A stretch of 64,000 nucleotides of DNA, taken from the NCBI GenBank assembly GCA_958295665.1, contig OY282560.1, positions 186,419,561 through 186,483,560 on the forward strand, read 5' to 3'. Origin of the DNA: Tipula vernalis (lineage: Eukaryota > Arthropoda > Insecta > Diptera > Tipulidae). Below, piece after piece: positions 11,230-22,795 of the stretch; the first letter of the stretch is position 1, and each line of letters begins with the position of its first letter. Below the pieces are notes generated by a model that saw only the letters and a list, made by a program, of their open reading frames with translations, had not been told where the DNA came from and ran no database searches. The position numbers and the translations under genes are program-made.

Positions 11230-11990
11230 TTACAAAGTAAGGTGGTTTACAGACCAACATTTGCAAGAAGATGTCGTTTATATAGATGCCATTGTGAATG
11301 AGAAAGGAGTAGGTGTTGGTATATTTATGCTTAGTTTAAAGTGGACAAAAGCATCTGTATAATAAACGCTGAGTTGACTGAAATGTTTGAATAAATTGAT
11401 GTGGAGGTGGAAGGGAAGGCAATGTCTATGTGGATTTGAATTTTGAATGTGTTCGAGGCTTTCAGCATGGTGTGCCCATACAATGGATCCCATCACAAAT
11501 TCAGATCAAAAGGAATCAAAGAGCCGATATGTTAGCTAAAATGTTTATATTGAATGACATGGTTCAGGAGTACAGAAGGAAAGGTGCAAGAAATGTACTT
11601 CGAATGCTTCAGATCAATCTGTCGAGAAAATGGGAGAGTGAAAATGAGAGTGTTTTTCGTTCCACGGTCTAGTTTCCGTATGCTCGTTGAAACGTCGATT
11701 GAGTGAGGACAAAGATAGATACAACCAGTGCAGATCTAAGTTCAACAACCTTCGGATTTAATGAGTGAGGGAAATTTGTCTTATAAAGAAATGTATGAAT
11801 TTATTAGGATGAGTGGGATAAAGGTTTGATACAGAATATGTAAGAGCCGGAAGAATATGTGTAGGGAGTAATCCGTAAAATTACATTAGTAAAATTGAAT
11901 TCTGAATTTAAAATATGTAACTAGAAATGTATAAATTTGGATGTTGGCAACATGGCTCTTTTTTATGTAGGAGCCAAGCCTAATAAAAAA
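11230..11990 (+). pseudogene. 3' end of a non-LTR element with an RNase H domain
   Basis: Plus-strand relic. Around 11275 it reads YIDAIVNEKGVGVGIFML, the first RNase H motif (YxDGS...GGVGxGxxF) with the Gly-Ser lost. In another frame at 11430-11672 it reads IQWIPSQIQIKRNQRADMLA, matching the WIPSHVGIxGNExADxLAK end of the domain. Near 11760 SEGNLSYKEMYEFIRMSGIK resembles the C-terminus of Jockey/I-type ORF2. The block ends in AGGAGCCAAGCCTAATAAAA and an A-rich tail (about 11990). Stops and frameshifts make it dead. The 5' part is missing, as usual for non-LTR copies. Confidence 0.75.
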
Positions 11991-11999
11991 AAATAAATA

Positions 12000-14900
12000 A
12001 AAATAAACAATAGGTATATTCCCTAAATTCCTTAATTTCTAAATCAAATAATTCGAAATTCCTAAATGCCCTTCAGTTTTGTATTATTTGAAAATTCCTA
12101 TATTTTGTAATTTTAAATATAAATTATTGTATAACTTAATTACTGTTCGATTTAATATAAAATACTATCACGAAAATTTTCAAATAAAATGGATTAAGGG
12201 GTTACATGTACCACCCTCCTCACTCTTTGAGATTTTTTAAATCTATTCACCTTCACATAAATTCCACTTTGAAACGATAAAATTGCACTTTGAATTTGTT
12301 TGTGAGAAATAAATTTACCTAAGGCGATTAGGTCACCGTCGAATTACAACTCACAATACGTAAAAAAGCAAGCATTTTCAAAAATTTAAACCACACCAAA
12401 CACGCAGCATTCTACTCGCAGTATTCCTCCTTATACAGTAGTTTTTATTGGTATTCAACAAGTCACAGGTGTTACAACCACAAACTAAACCTTACAGCAA
12501 TTAAAAAATGTCAAAAACTCAGAATAGGTTAGACTGTTAGAGTAAACGACGCCAATGCCTAAGAAACGTTAGCCTTATAAACATTTTACTGCTAGGTATC
12601 ATTTTTTTTGGGGTGGGGAGGGGCGGTTGACTATCTTGTATTTTATATGAGTACCGATAGATAAAAGATAATTTAATTTTTCCTCTACTTGTCCCTGTAA
12701 ATATAGAAAATATTGTTTTCGAAATAAATTTTGTAATCACAAAATACACATGTTACACATTATGTGGGTGTGGTACGAGAATAAATTTTTCGAACCAATA
12801 ATAAAAAATAAAAAACAATTTAAAAATTCTGTTTACATAAATATCCGAGAAGTAGATCGAAGCGAAAATTACAAAAACATTTTCCCAATTTTTATTGCTT
12901 GCTGCAACCTGTTCAAAGACGTTGATTTAAACTTTTCCACCTGTTGCTATTTCTCACATACTATATAATTAAATGCAACAATTATTAGTCGCTTTCGTCA
13001 TTGTTGCTATATCAGAAATAAGCTTTAGAAAATTTAATTTAATTTAATGATTTTTCGTTACAACAAATAGACCAAAAAAAAAAAATAATCTCACGAGAAT
13101 TCAACCATACAGAAGCCGACAGCGTCTATGTGTTATTTATTTAAAGTTTATTTTATGTATACAGCACAAATTTTCTAATAAAAGTTAAATGAGCTTTTTA
13201 TTTTCTTCGTAAATTTATTTTTATTTTTAATTTTTGCTTTAGTTCAAAAGTTTATGGATACCAAACAAAATTAAAAATTCTAATTAAAATATGAAATAAA
13301 ATGAAAAGCATTTTTATCGTACATAATAAGTAAGTCAAAAACGAAAGACAAGAGTAGAAAGTAAAGTTTACGATATTGATTTCAATAAAATGAAAAAAAA
13401 AATTTTTTTGTTTTGTACTTCTAGGAGAATCATCATCACCATCTTCGTTATAATTATGATCATTTTGTCGGATGTATGTACGAAAGGTTAAATCTCAAAA
13501 AAATGATATTTATGTATGTACAATTTTGTGCGTCTAGACCCAATTTTATATTAAACGCCATTACGTTTTATTTTTATTTTTTTTTTTTTAATTTTTATCC
13601 ACTGTTAGAGGCCGTATTCACCCATGCCATATGTATCGAACCAAAAAAAAAATCTCTAACTAGTTGAATGTTCTACATTTTCGTATATGTATATAAAATT
13701 TCTCACACCTCATTTGTATTTCTTTTTATTTATTTTTTTTTATTTCACCATAATTTTGTTGAGCTTTTTTATTTTCTATTCTGTTTGCTACTTTTTTTTT
13801 TTTTTTTGGTATTTTTCCCGAACTTAAACAATAAAAACTACTTTGCCATTTGTTGCTTTTTATCCATGTACACGTTTATCGCTTTTTTTCTTTTGATACA
13901 CAATGTAATTTAAATTTACACTACATATTTCATTGAACACTAATTAAAAATTTAAACAGATACTGATCTAATTAATTTAAACAAAGTTTTTTCACACATT
14001 CTAAACTTTTAATTTTAATTTATTTGTAGAAAATTCAAAATGAAATATTTTTGCGTGCTCCGATTAGAATTTTCACAACTATACTGCTTACTACTATGAA
14101 AAACAAAAATTATTAAACGTTGTTATCCTTCTTCCTTTTTTTCTTCTTCTTCGTTTTTATACATTTTCGTTTTCCATATAGCGTGAAAAATGAGTGAGCA
14201 TGAAAACTGTATATTCCATCATAATATTTTAGTGTAACAGAATTTTACATTTTGAAAAATTGCGCGATTGGGAGCGGCTCTTTTAATGTAATTTTACGAT
14301 GCAATAGCTAGATATGTAAATTCAAATTTAGTAATTTTTTCCGAAAACATGATAATCATTCTGTAACAAAAATTATTCTTGAAAACTTGAAATTCAATTA
14401 AAAACCTGTTGTTCCACATATGCACGTACACCTGATTACGATCCTGATAAAAGATGACGCATGCGTGTTCTTAATATTTTGTATCTTTCAAAAATCTCTT
14501 CTCTCCTTTATTTTTTATTTAATTCGCCGAGCTTTCTTGTTGATTCTGTAAGCTTCTAGAAAAGCACAAGCAAAATGGAAAAAAGAAAATCTCTTGTTGC
14601 TTTTCTATGTACATACTATATACATATATAAATTGCTCCTTCCAATATTTAATTTATGTGTTTTTATTTTTTTATTTTTGTAGCTTTTTCGTTACTGTTG
14701 TCAATTTTATTCAAGGACATTTTTAATGACCTGTTTAAATAAAATCGGATATTACAGCAGGTAATTGTTATTTCTTGGTTATCGTGAACAATTTATTTAA
14801 ATCAAACTTAATCAAGCGGATAAGAATCTTGTGTTCTCGATTATTACAAATATTGAATACAAATACGATGTAATATTTTAACAAAATGTCACGTCTTTCA

Positions 14901-15740
14901 TTCATATGGCAACAGGTCCTGAAAGAATCGGTGCTCCATATTCAAATCGTTAAACAATAATTTTTATCTCTCGGTATTCTTGAATTCAAAATGTAGACAA
15001 AACAACGCGAGGAGTAAAATGCCAAGTGATAAAATGGTGTAAAAAATATTGTTGGAGAAAATTCGTTGTTTATGAGAGATTTCATTTTTGCCAGTCAAAA
15101 AAATTGGTTTTTGTCCATGATAAAAGGCTTTTTGGAGTTTAGGAATATACAAATAATTTTAATTAATTTTTCTTCTGATTGTGTTGATTATGATTAAACG
15201 AATGTAGTGCGAAAGACAATAATAAACAAAGTCAAGGAAAACGAGGTGATTTACCTTTAATATTTTGGTGTCATTTTTGTTTTGGTTTGGAGCATAAATT
15301 TTGATAAGTGTTTAGGATTAAATTTTGCTTTACTGTTTATTTGAACTGACGATTTGATCTATATTTAAACATCATTGAATACAATTCAAAAATATAATAC
15401 CATAGTCCATAATTAACCAAATGTTTTACTTTATTTGTTTATCGCAGTTTTGCTTTTTGAATTCAAATGGCACAGTAGTAAAATAAAGCTTTCAGTGAAA
15501 TTAAAAAGTAATTTACGCATTTATCACAGACAAAATCAAACATAAATCTTTGTTATGTTACCGACATGTACAAAGAACAATGGAGTATAGAGAACAGAAA
15601 CTATATAAGCACAACTATCTATACCTGAACTGAAAATACGTATTTCAAGATGTTTGTATTACTACAGATTTATCATCTCACTGAAGCCGACCTAGTTTCA
15701 ATTGAGCTAAGTGAATAACTAATTATCATAACCAAACCTA
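12000..15740. other. AT-rich non-coding region, no gene recognised
   Basis: Long A/T-rich stretches with poly-T and poly-A runs (13070-13085, 13570-13590, 13790-13810). Open frames at 13476-13667 and 13668-13913 translate T-rich DNA into Phe/Leu-rich strings and are not credible genes. A 62-codon minus-strand frame at 14964-15152 ends in a hydrophobic segment (FYTILSLGILLLALFCLHFE), but no splice acceptor or homology supports it. This could be an intron or intergenic DNA. Confidence 0.4.
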
Positions 15741-15748
15741 GAATTTTA

Positions 15749-16036
15749 TTGGTTCTCTTATCTATGCAAGTCTATTTATTTGCTAAAGAAATAGCAGTTT
15801 GCATTAAGATTCCCCTTACCGTGAATAATGGAAAAATTGTTGTTAAATATTCCGTAGCAGAATGTTGTATACCTAAAAGAGAGACTGAGGAGCAGTATGC
15901 AAAAAGGGGAAAAAATATAGTCGTTCATAAAAAACAAATACGGTCCAGAGTTACAGTCAATTATTCCCAAGAACCTTCATTGGTACAGCAACTGATTCTT
16001 GTGAAATCAACTTACTATGGCGTATACTATCTCTGA
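15749..16036 (+). other. Open frame of 95 codons, unknown
   Basis: The polar central part (KRETEEQYAKRGKNIVVHKK) looks more protein-like than the surroundings. No domain, Kozak context, splice site or neighbour supports it, and I recognise no family. The opposite strand is also partly open. It may be a decayed fragment of a mobile element or chance. Confidence 0.15.
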
Positions 16037-16302
16037 ATAACTTTTTAAGTTAGTATGAAAGTGGGGTTCGCGCTATATGCTCATTTTTGTTTATATACAT
16101 TTGGAATAAAATCTTAGGGGTCAACTCGGCTTTGGACCATACATCAAAATAGTGATTCAATTTTTGCTCATTTCAAGTGAAGAGTCGAGAGTTATTTGAA
16201 GAAGGTTTTTCTTTTAAGTCTAATTTAACAAAAAAAATATAAACAATATCGCTCATAAAAATGAAAAATCAAGTTATTCTCTCGTAATGTTTCTTCTATA
16301 TA

Positions 16303-18444
16303 CAGGGTGTCCCACTGGTACGAGTCCAAACGAGGAGGGCGTGTAGCTGGATCAATATCATGAAAAAGAGTCCACTACGCATATGCCCGGAAATGAACCG
16401 TTACCCACTTCAATTGCATTTCAAAATTTTTAGGTTGGCACACTACCTTGAATAATGTAAATGCCAATAATTCTTCTAAAAATTAAGATAACTCAATTGT
16501 TTTTCTATAATTTTAAAGGCACGGAGTGCTTCTTTCTTCTCTGGAAGTATGAATATCATGCATCGTATTTTCCATAAAGAAAACATTGGTGGAATTAAAA
16601 AAATTGTGCGAGAAATAATAAAAAAATTCATTAAACTCATTTTTTCTCGAGAAACTCACTTAAGTACTTAGTACTTGTTGAAAAAAATTATTATAAAAAC
16701 CAGTTGTTAGAAGTAAAAATTTATTATGAAAAACCAAAGCAATCGTTTTAAACAAAAACAACAATTTAGTATGCACGTCCATATGTTGCATTTGTTAAAT
16801 CTTTTTAATCGTTAGTAAACGTATAGCAAAAATCGTTGTTAATTTTGAAAATAATTTTTTGCGCGTTCGTAATCAGAAATAATAAAATGCCATGCTACAC
16901 ATTCGAAGAACTCGCCGACATCCATTTTATTTATGGTTTATGTAAGGGAAATGGACGAGCTGCAGGACGTGAATGCGCAAACCGTTATCCAGATAGGCCG
17001 GTGCCAGATCATAGAATATTTGAAACAGTTCATAGACGATTACGAGAACGAGGAACACTGGTCCACTATGAATACGAAAATGTTAGTCGAATTCAATACG
17101 AAGTAAATACCGACGAACAAATTTTGAATTTAGTACAAAGAGATCCCACCATTAGCACGAGACGTCTTTCGATACAACTTGGTATTAGCAAAAATAAAGT
17201 CTGGAGGGTACTTCGAAGAAACCATCTACACGCATTCCACTACACTCCAGTGCAAGAATTATTACCAGTCGATTTACCAAACAGAACAAATTTCTGCCGT
17301 TTATTGTTAAACAACGAGGAACATAATCCTTCATATTTGCCATCCATTTTATGGACAGACGAAATTTACGAGGGATGGAATAACAAATTTCCACAGTCTT
17401 CATGAGTAGCAACTAGAAAACCCACACGTTAAGTGAGAATCATCATTTCAAAGACGTTTTAGTGTTAATGTATGGTGTGGTATAATTGGAAATAATTTTA
17501 TCGGGCCAATTTTACTACGTAAAAGATTGAACTCACAAAACTATCTTGAATTTTTGAATGAAACAGCTCCCACTGTGCTAAAATACTTTCTTGTATCAAC
17601 AAGATGGAGCTCCTGCACACCATGGAAGACAAGTTCGGAATTGGTTTGATATAAATTATCCAGGGCGATGGATTTGTCGCAGCGGACCTATAGCTTGGCC
17701 GGCTAGATCTCCAGGTTTAACACCATTAGACTTTTATGTATGGGGATATTTGAAAGGAGAAGTCTACAAAACCAACATTCAGACTAGGGAGCAGTTGGTT
17801 GATCGAATCAATAATGCCGGCAACAAAATAAAAGAAAATTTAGGAAATTTCAACATGGCTGCTGCCATTAAAAGACGGCTGCAACTATGCTTGTTACAAA
17901 ATGGAAATCATTTTGAAAATTGTTTGTGAAGTTGAAAACTTAGAAATCCAAACAATAAATTATTAAGTACTACATTGAAATGTTAATATCTCAAAAACTA
18001 TACATGATTAGATAAAAAACAATGAAGCAATTTTGTATTAAATAGTCTATTAAATTCAAATTTGAAATAAAAAACAAAAATTATTGAGTGAGTTTTTCGA
18101 GAAAAAATGAGTTTAATGAATTTTTTTATTATTTCTATCACAATTTTTTTAATTCCACCAATGTTTTCTTTATGGAAAATACGATGCATGGTATTCTTAC
18201 TTCCAGAGAAGAAAGAAGCACTCTGTGCCTTTAAAATTATAGAAAAACAATTGAGTTATCTTAATTTTTAGAAGAGTTATTGGCATTTACATCATTCAAG
18301 GTAGTGTGCCATCCTAAAAATTTTGAAATGCAATTGAAGTGGGTAACGGTTCATTTCCGGGCATATGCGTAGTGGACTTTTTTTCATGATATTGATCCAG
18401 CTACACGCCCTACTCGTTTGGACTCGTACCAGTGGGACACCCTG
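16303..18444 (+). mobile_element. Tc1/mariner-superfamily element with long TIRs
   Basis: Terminal inverted repeats of about 360 bp (16303 to about 16661, and about 18085 to 18444) begin CAGGGTGTCCCACTGGTACG. TA dinucleotides at 16301-16302 and 18445-18446 are the expected target duplication. The single transposase gene between the TIRs is broken. TIRs this long are unusual for a simple mariner but occur in some Tc1-like lineages. The right end abuts a Tigger-like MITE, with only TATA between them. Termini, target duplication and transposase agree, so the assignment is firm; activity is excluded for this copy. Confidence 0.93.
16887..17929 (+). pseudogene. Tc1/mariner-type transposase, frameshifted (DD41D-like)
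   Basis: Start chosen at the ATG giving MPCYTFEELADIHFIYG, which begins the N-terminal helix-turn-helix (DUF4817-like: GLCKGNGRAAGRECANRYPD, then RIFETVHRRL). A second DNA-binding helix lies near LSIQLGISKNKVWRVLRR. The first catalytic Asp is in ILWTDE (about 17355). After it the frame is lost by an indel near 17370 and stops follow (TGA near 17405). It resumes as VWCGIIGNNF and again at 17591 with QQDGAPAHH (second Asp) and SPGLTPLDFYVWGYLKGEVY (third Asp). I count 41 residues between the last two Asp, the spacing of the DD41D (rosa-like) group. The protein cuts and pastes the element in the nucleus when intact; this copy cannot. Confidence 0.9.
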
Positions 18445-18448
18445 TATA

Positions 18449-18708
18449 CAGGTAAACCTCGTTTAACGAACCCTCGAATAACGAATCCTCGAATTAACGA
18501 ACATCCAAAATTGTTGTAAAATCTCGTATTACGAACTTCAAACCTCGAATATTATTATAAGTACAGTTTATGTACATAAATGGTAAAGTTTTAAAAACCA
18601 TACCATATATTTTTTCGCCAAAAATAGCACATAAAATTATTTACCTCGCACAACGAAACCTCGATTAACGAACGGTTCAGGGACACAATACGTTCGTTAA
18701 ACGAGGTA
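18449..18708. mobile_element. Tigger/pogo-like MITE
   Basis: Starts CAGGTAAACCTCGTTTAACG after a TA and ends with the inverted form CGTTCGTTAAACGAGGTA. Internal copies of ACCTCGAATAACGAA-like motifs recur, which is typical of pogo/Tigger termini. About 260 bp with no coding capacity. The last bases of the right terminus (the expected CTG) are missing. Superfamily call rests on the CAGT/CAGG...ACCTCGTTTAACGAAC terminal style. Confidence 0.7.
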
Positions 18709-18784
18709 TAAAAATGAATGTTTGTTCTTTATAGATGATCTTTAGCAAAGTTGTAGTGCATGAGTTGGTACGACCAATTTTCGA

Positions 18785-19545
18785 CAGATGGCGCCACTGT
18801 CATTCCAATGAATTTCATATATTGCCGTGACAGTTCATGCTGATTTGAATTGAAACGAAAACAGCGAACGAATGATGACGTTTCGAGTTGTGGGTGACAT
18901 AAGAATTTATGTAAATTGTGAAATTCATGTCCGGCTCACATTGAACAGACAATATTGTGCGTATTTTTATATTTGGGAGCGTTTTTCGAATAGTTTTGTG
19001 CATTTCATTGTGATTTAAATTAATTTAGATAAATACACAGATGGCGCCACTGTCATTCCAATGAATTTCATATATTGCCGTGACAGTTTATGCTGATTTG
19101 AATTGAAACGAAAACAGCGAACGAATGATGACGTTTCGAGTTGTGGGTGACATAAGAATTAATGTAAATTATGAAATTCATGTCCGGCTCACATTGAATA
19201 GACAATATTGTGCGTATTTTTATATTTGGGAGCGTTTTTCGAATAGTTTTGTGCATTTCATTGTGAGTTAAATTATTTTAGATAAATAAACAGATGGCGC
19301 CACTGTCATTCCAATGAATTTCATATATTGCCGTGACAGTTCATGCTGATTTGAATTGATACGAAAACAGCGAACGAATGATGACGTTTCGAGTTGTGGG
19401 TGACATAAGAATTTATGTAAATTGTGAAATTCATGTCCGGCTCACATTGAACAGACAATATTGTGCGTATTTTTATATTTGGAAGAGTTTTTCGAATAGT
19501 TTTGTGCATTTCATTGTGAGTTAAATTAATAATTTAGATAAATAA
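18785..19545. repeat. 253-bp tandem repeat, three copies, upstream of the Helitron gene
   Basis: Units start CAGATGGCGCCACTGTCATT at 18785, 19038 and 19291, exactly 253 bases apart, and differ at only a few positions. Each contains the same 62-codon minus-strand frame, an artefact of the repeat. The array ends about 370 bp before the Helitron ORF and may be its 5' subterminal region or promoter, since Helitrons often carry subterminal tandem repeats. No certain 5' TC terminus is seen. AGATGGCGCC in each unit fits the CTCF core AGRKGGCRSY. Confidence 0.9.
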
Positions 19546-19913
19546 TTCAATCGAATTGAATTTTCGTAGTTTCCGTGAGCTGATTTTATTCATTCTCTAC
19601 AGTGAATTCACGAAGATCATCGAATGTGTATGTGAAGGATCTGACTGCTGATTGACGTTCCGAACGCATTTACTGTGCAGTTTTTTTTTCGGATATCATC
19701 GTGAGTGGAATTAAAATCGATTTCAACAATTCTCGAATGCTGATTTTTTTCACTTCAAATTTCCCTCAGCGCATTGGTGATCACCGTCAATATTAACATT
19801 TTCATCCGTGTGTGAACAGCCGGTTCAATTGGATTGGATACATTGTGAGATTCGGATTGCTGATTGACATCTAATAAATTCAAACGCATTTTTCACGTGG
19901 TTCCCGTACAATT

Positions 19914-21470
19914 ATGCCTCCAAAGCGACAAGCAATTGGCCGATCTACACCTCAAGCACGGAAGAAAAGTGCATTACGAGCCTCAGAATCAGACGAGCAA
20001 CGAACATTAAGGCTGGAAAATCTTCGTTCGTCTGAATCATCTGAACAACGAGAAGTGAGGTTAGAAACTGATCGAATACGTACTACTCAGGCCCGTTCGT
20101 CTGAGACAACTGAACAACGGGAAAGAAGGCTGCAAAATGTTCGAATAAGCATCGCTCGATCAAGACGAACACTGTACGCTGATTTAAATCTTGGTGCATT
20201 CCATTATGACAGTAATAATGATTACAGTCTTCATCCAAGTGTCGTCATTGGAAAAATGGATAAAATTTGCATGTATTGTAGCGCCCTCAAATTTAAGAAC
20301 GAAACACCAGGAATGTGCTGCCCCAATGGAAAAGTTAAACTGCCAGAATTACATCCACCACCCGAACCACTATCAACGTTGCTATCAGGTGTTACACGTG
20401 AGTCGAAGCATTTCTTGGAAAACATCCGCAAATACAATTCATGTTTTCAAATGACATCATTCGGTGCAACGAACATCGTGCGCGAAAATTACATGCCAAC
20501 ATTCAGAGTCCAAGGGCAAATTTATCATCGTACCGGATCGCTTCTACCATTGCTGGACGCAGATCACAAGTTTCTTCAAATTTATTTCATGGCAAACAGT
20601 GATGAACAAATTGAACAACGATGTCATTATATTGCGGGCACTAGACGAGAAATCGTGGCTGCGTTACAAGCCCTTTTCGATCAACACAATGAATTAGTTC
20701 AGTTGTTTAAAACCGCCAGTTGTAATTCGAGCAGACAAAAGACCCGTTGGCCAACACGAAAGACAGTTCAATGCACCAACAATCGATAAAGTGGCGATCG
20801 TGATAGTTGGCAAAGAATTCGAATCGCGCGACATAATTCTTCATCGCAGAAGTGGTGACGTTCAGCGAGTCTCCGATACTCATCGCTCATACGACGGATT
20901 GCAGTATCCGATTCTGTTTTGGCGAGAAGAAGATGGATATCATTTCAACATCAAAATGAGAAATCCACAAACAGACGAGGAAACGAATAAGAAAGTCAGT
21001 GCCATGAATTATTATTGAAGAGGCTGAGAACCACATTCTGAAATGTCGACAATTGTTCCATCAATACATCGTCGACATGTACGCAAAGATTTAAACCGAA
21101 CGACTCTTATATATTCGATATTATGTCTATATATTTTCTTATTATATCTGATGAGAAATGCACGAAACGATACCCAAGAAACTTGGTTTCTGATACCATC
21201 ACTGGCAATGACGGATACCCACTGTATCGTCGACGATCAGTTGAGGATCGCGGCAAATCCATCGTTCTGAAAGTATGAAACGTTGATGTCGAAGTCGATA
21301 ATCGTTGGGTTGTGCCATATTCACCGTTGCTCTCAAAGACCTTCAAAGCACACATTAATGTTGAGTATTGCAATTCAGTGAAGTCGATCAAATACATTTG
21401 CAAATATGTCAACAAAGGAAGCGACATGGCAGTCTTCGTTTTACCAACTTGGACGCTACATTAGCAGCAA
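19914..21470 (+). pseudogene. Helitron Rep (HUH nuclease) part, internally deleted
   Basis: ATG at 19914 begins a 291-codon frame: a basic, repeated N-terminus (three variants of SSExxEQRExRL, residues 20-75), then the Helitron-like N domain (CMYCSALKFKNETPGMCC, zinc-binding type, and LSGVTRESKHFLENIRKYNS). A frameshift near 20720-20790 leads into the 20791 frame (GDVQRVSDTHRSYDGLQYPI). A stop and shift near 21018-21090 follow. After about 21150 the sequence already reads KCTKRYPRNLVSDTITGNDG, so the intervening segment that carries the His-hydrophobe-His motif is gone. The two-tyrosine motif remains (SIKYICKYVNKG, about 21385-21420). The Rep would nick and join DNA in rolling-circle transposition; without HUH it cannot. 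Confidence 0.9.
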
Positions 21471-22795
21471 AGAAGCAGTATGGCGCATCTTATCATTTCC
21501 AATCCATGAACGACATCCAACAGTAGTACACTTGGCGGTGCATCTCGAGAACGGACAGCGCGTGTACTTCACAGCAGATAATGTACGTGCAAAAGCATTG
21601 GTTCCACCGGCAACAACTTTAACTGCATTTTACTCATTGTGCCAAGATGATATTTTTGCAAAGACTCTACTTTATTCTAAGGTACCGAAATTCTACACAT
21701 GGAATGCATCGGCTAAAAAGTTTCAACGTCGCAAACAAGGTAAAGCAGTTGAAGGACATCCCAATTTGTATTCCAGTGACGCATTGGGTCGTCTGCGATT
21801 GCTGTTAATCAATGTACGTGGACCGACATCTTTCCAAGATTTAAGAACAGTGAACGGTCAGCTGTGCGCCACTTATCGCCCAGCTTGCCAGGAACTAAAT
21901 CTTCTTGAGAATGATGCACATTGGGACACTGCACTCGCTGATGCATCGAATACTGCTCGACCACAGCAAATACGCACGTTATTTGCCATAATATTGACAA
22001 GCTGCTTCCCATCTAATCCAAAAGATCTTTGGGAAAAATACAAGGACTACATGAGTGAAGATATTCTACATCGTTTGCGCGCTGCGAATCAAAATCCGGA
22101 CATTCAATTCACACCAAACGTGTATAATGAGGCATTGATTTTGATTGAAGACATATGTGTGGCAATCGCTAACAAGGCACTGGCGCAACGGGGAATGCCT
22201 GCTCCGAACCGACCAGCGAACGACCTTTTCGATCGTGATTTGCAACGAGAAACACACTTTGATTTTGACGAACTGGGGACATTTGTTCAGACAAATCTTC
22301 CGCAGCTGGTTCCAGAACAACGCATTGCGTATGACAGAATTATGCGTGCAATCACAGAACAAAGCGGTGGACTTTTTTTCATAGATGCGCCCGGTGGTAC
22401 AGGCAAGACTTTTCTTCTTTCACTCATTTTGGCAACCATACCATTACAAAATAATATTGCACTGGCCATTGCATCACCTGGAATTGCGGCACCTATTTTG
22501 GATGGTGGCCCAACAGCGCATTCAGCATTGAAACTTCCGTTGAATTTACAAAACACTGAGGCACCAACAGGAAACATCAGCAAAAACTCTAGAATGGGCA
22601 AAGTACTCCAAACGTGTCAAATTATCATAAGGGACGAATGTACGATGTCTCACAAGAAAGCATTGGAAGCGCTTGATCGTACACTGCGAGATTTGACAGG
22701 AAACGCATGGATCTTCGGTGGCGCACTCATTTTATTGTCTGGTGATTTTCGACAAACACTGCCGGTTATACCACGTTCAACACCCGCTGATGAGC
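21406..22795 (+). pseudogene. Helitron Pif1-type helicase part, truncated
   Basis: An open frame continuing the Helitron protein into its SF1 helicase. It contains PQLVPEQRIAYDRIMRAI, Walker A (DAPGGTGKTFLLSLILA, about 22385), motif Ia (IALAIASPGIAA), Walker B-like IIIRDECTMSHKKALEALDR (about 22625; usual DE is present) and GGALILLSGDFRQTLPVIPR (motif III). The helicase stops at PADE (about 22795), just before the family's next motifs, because a non-LTR element begins there. Motifs IV-VI and the Helitron 3' hairpin are not found downstream. The first codons of the open frame (21406-21470) are out of the ancestral frame. Confidence 0.92.

Noticed and set aside
13476..13913. Two open frames of 63 and 81 codons
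   Set aside because: They translate T-rich low-complexity DNA into Phe/Leu/Tyr strings with no domain or codon signal.
14964..15152. Terminal exon of a membrane protein
   Set aside because: The hydrophobic stretch alone is weak evidence; no splice acceptor with a pyrimidine tract is visible upstream.
18815..19509. Three identical-looking 62-codon minus-strand genes
   Set aside because: They are the same frame repeated by the 253-bp tandem array; the repeat explains the openness.
18785..19545. CRISPR-like regular repeats
   Set aside because: Units are 253 bp, adjacent with no unique spacers, in insect-type DNA.
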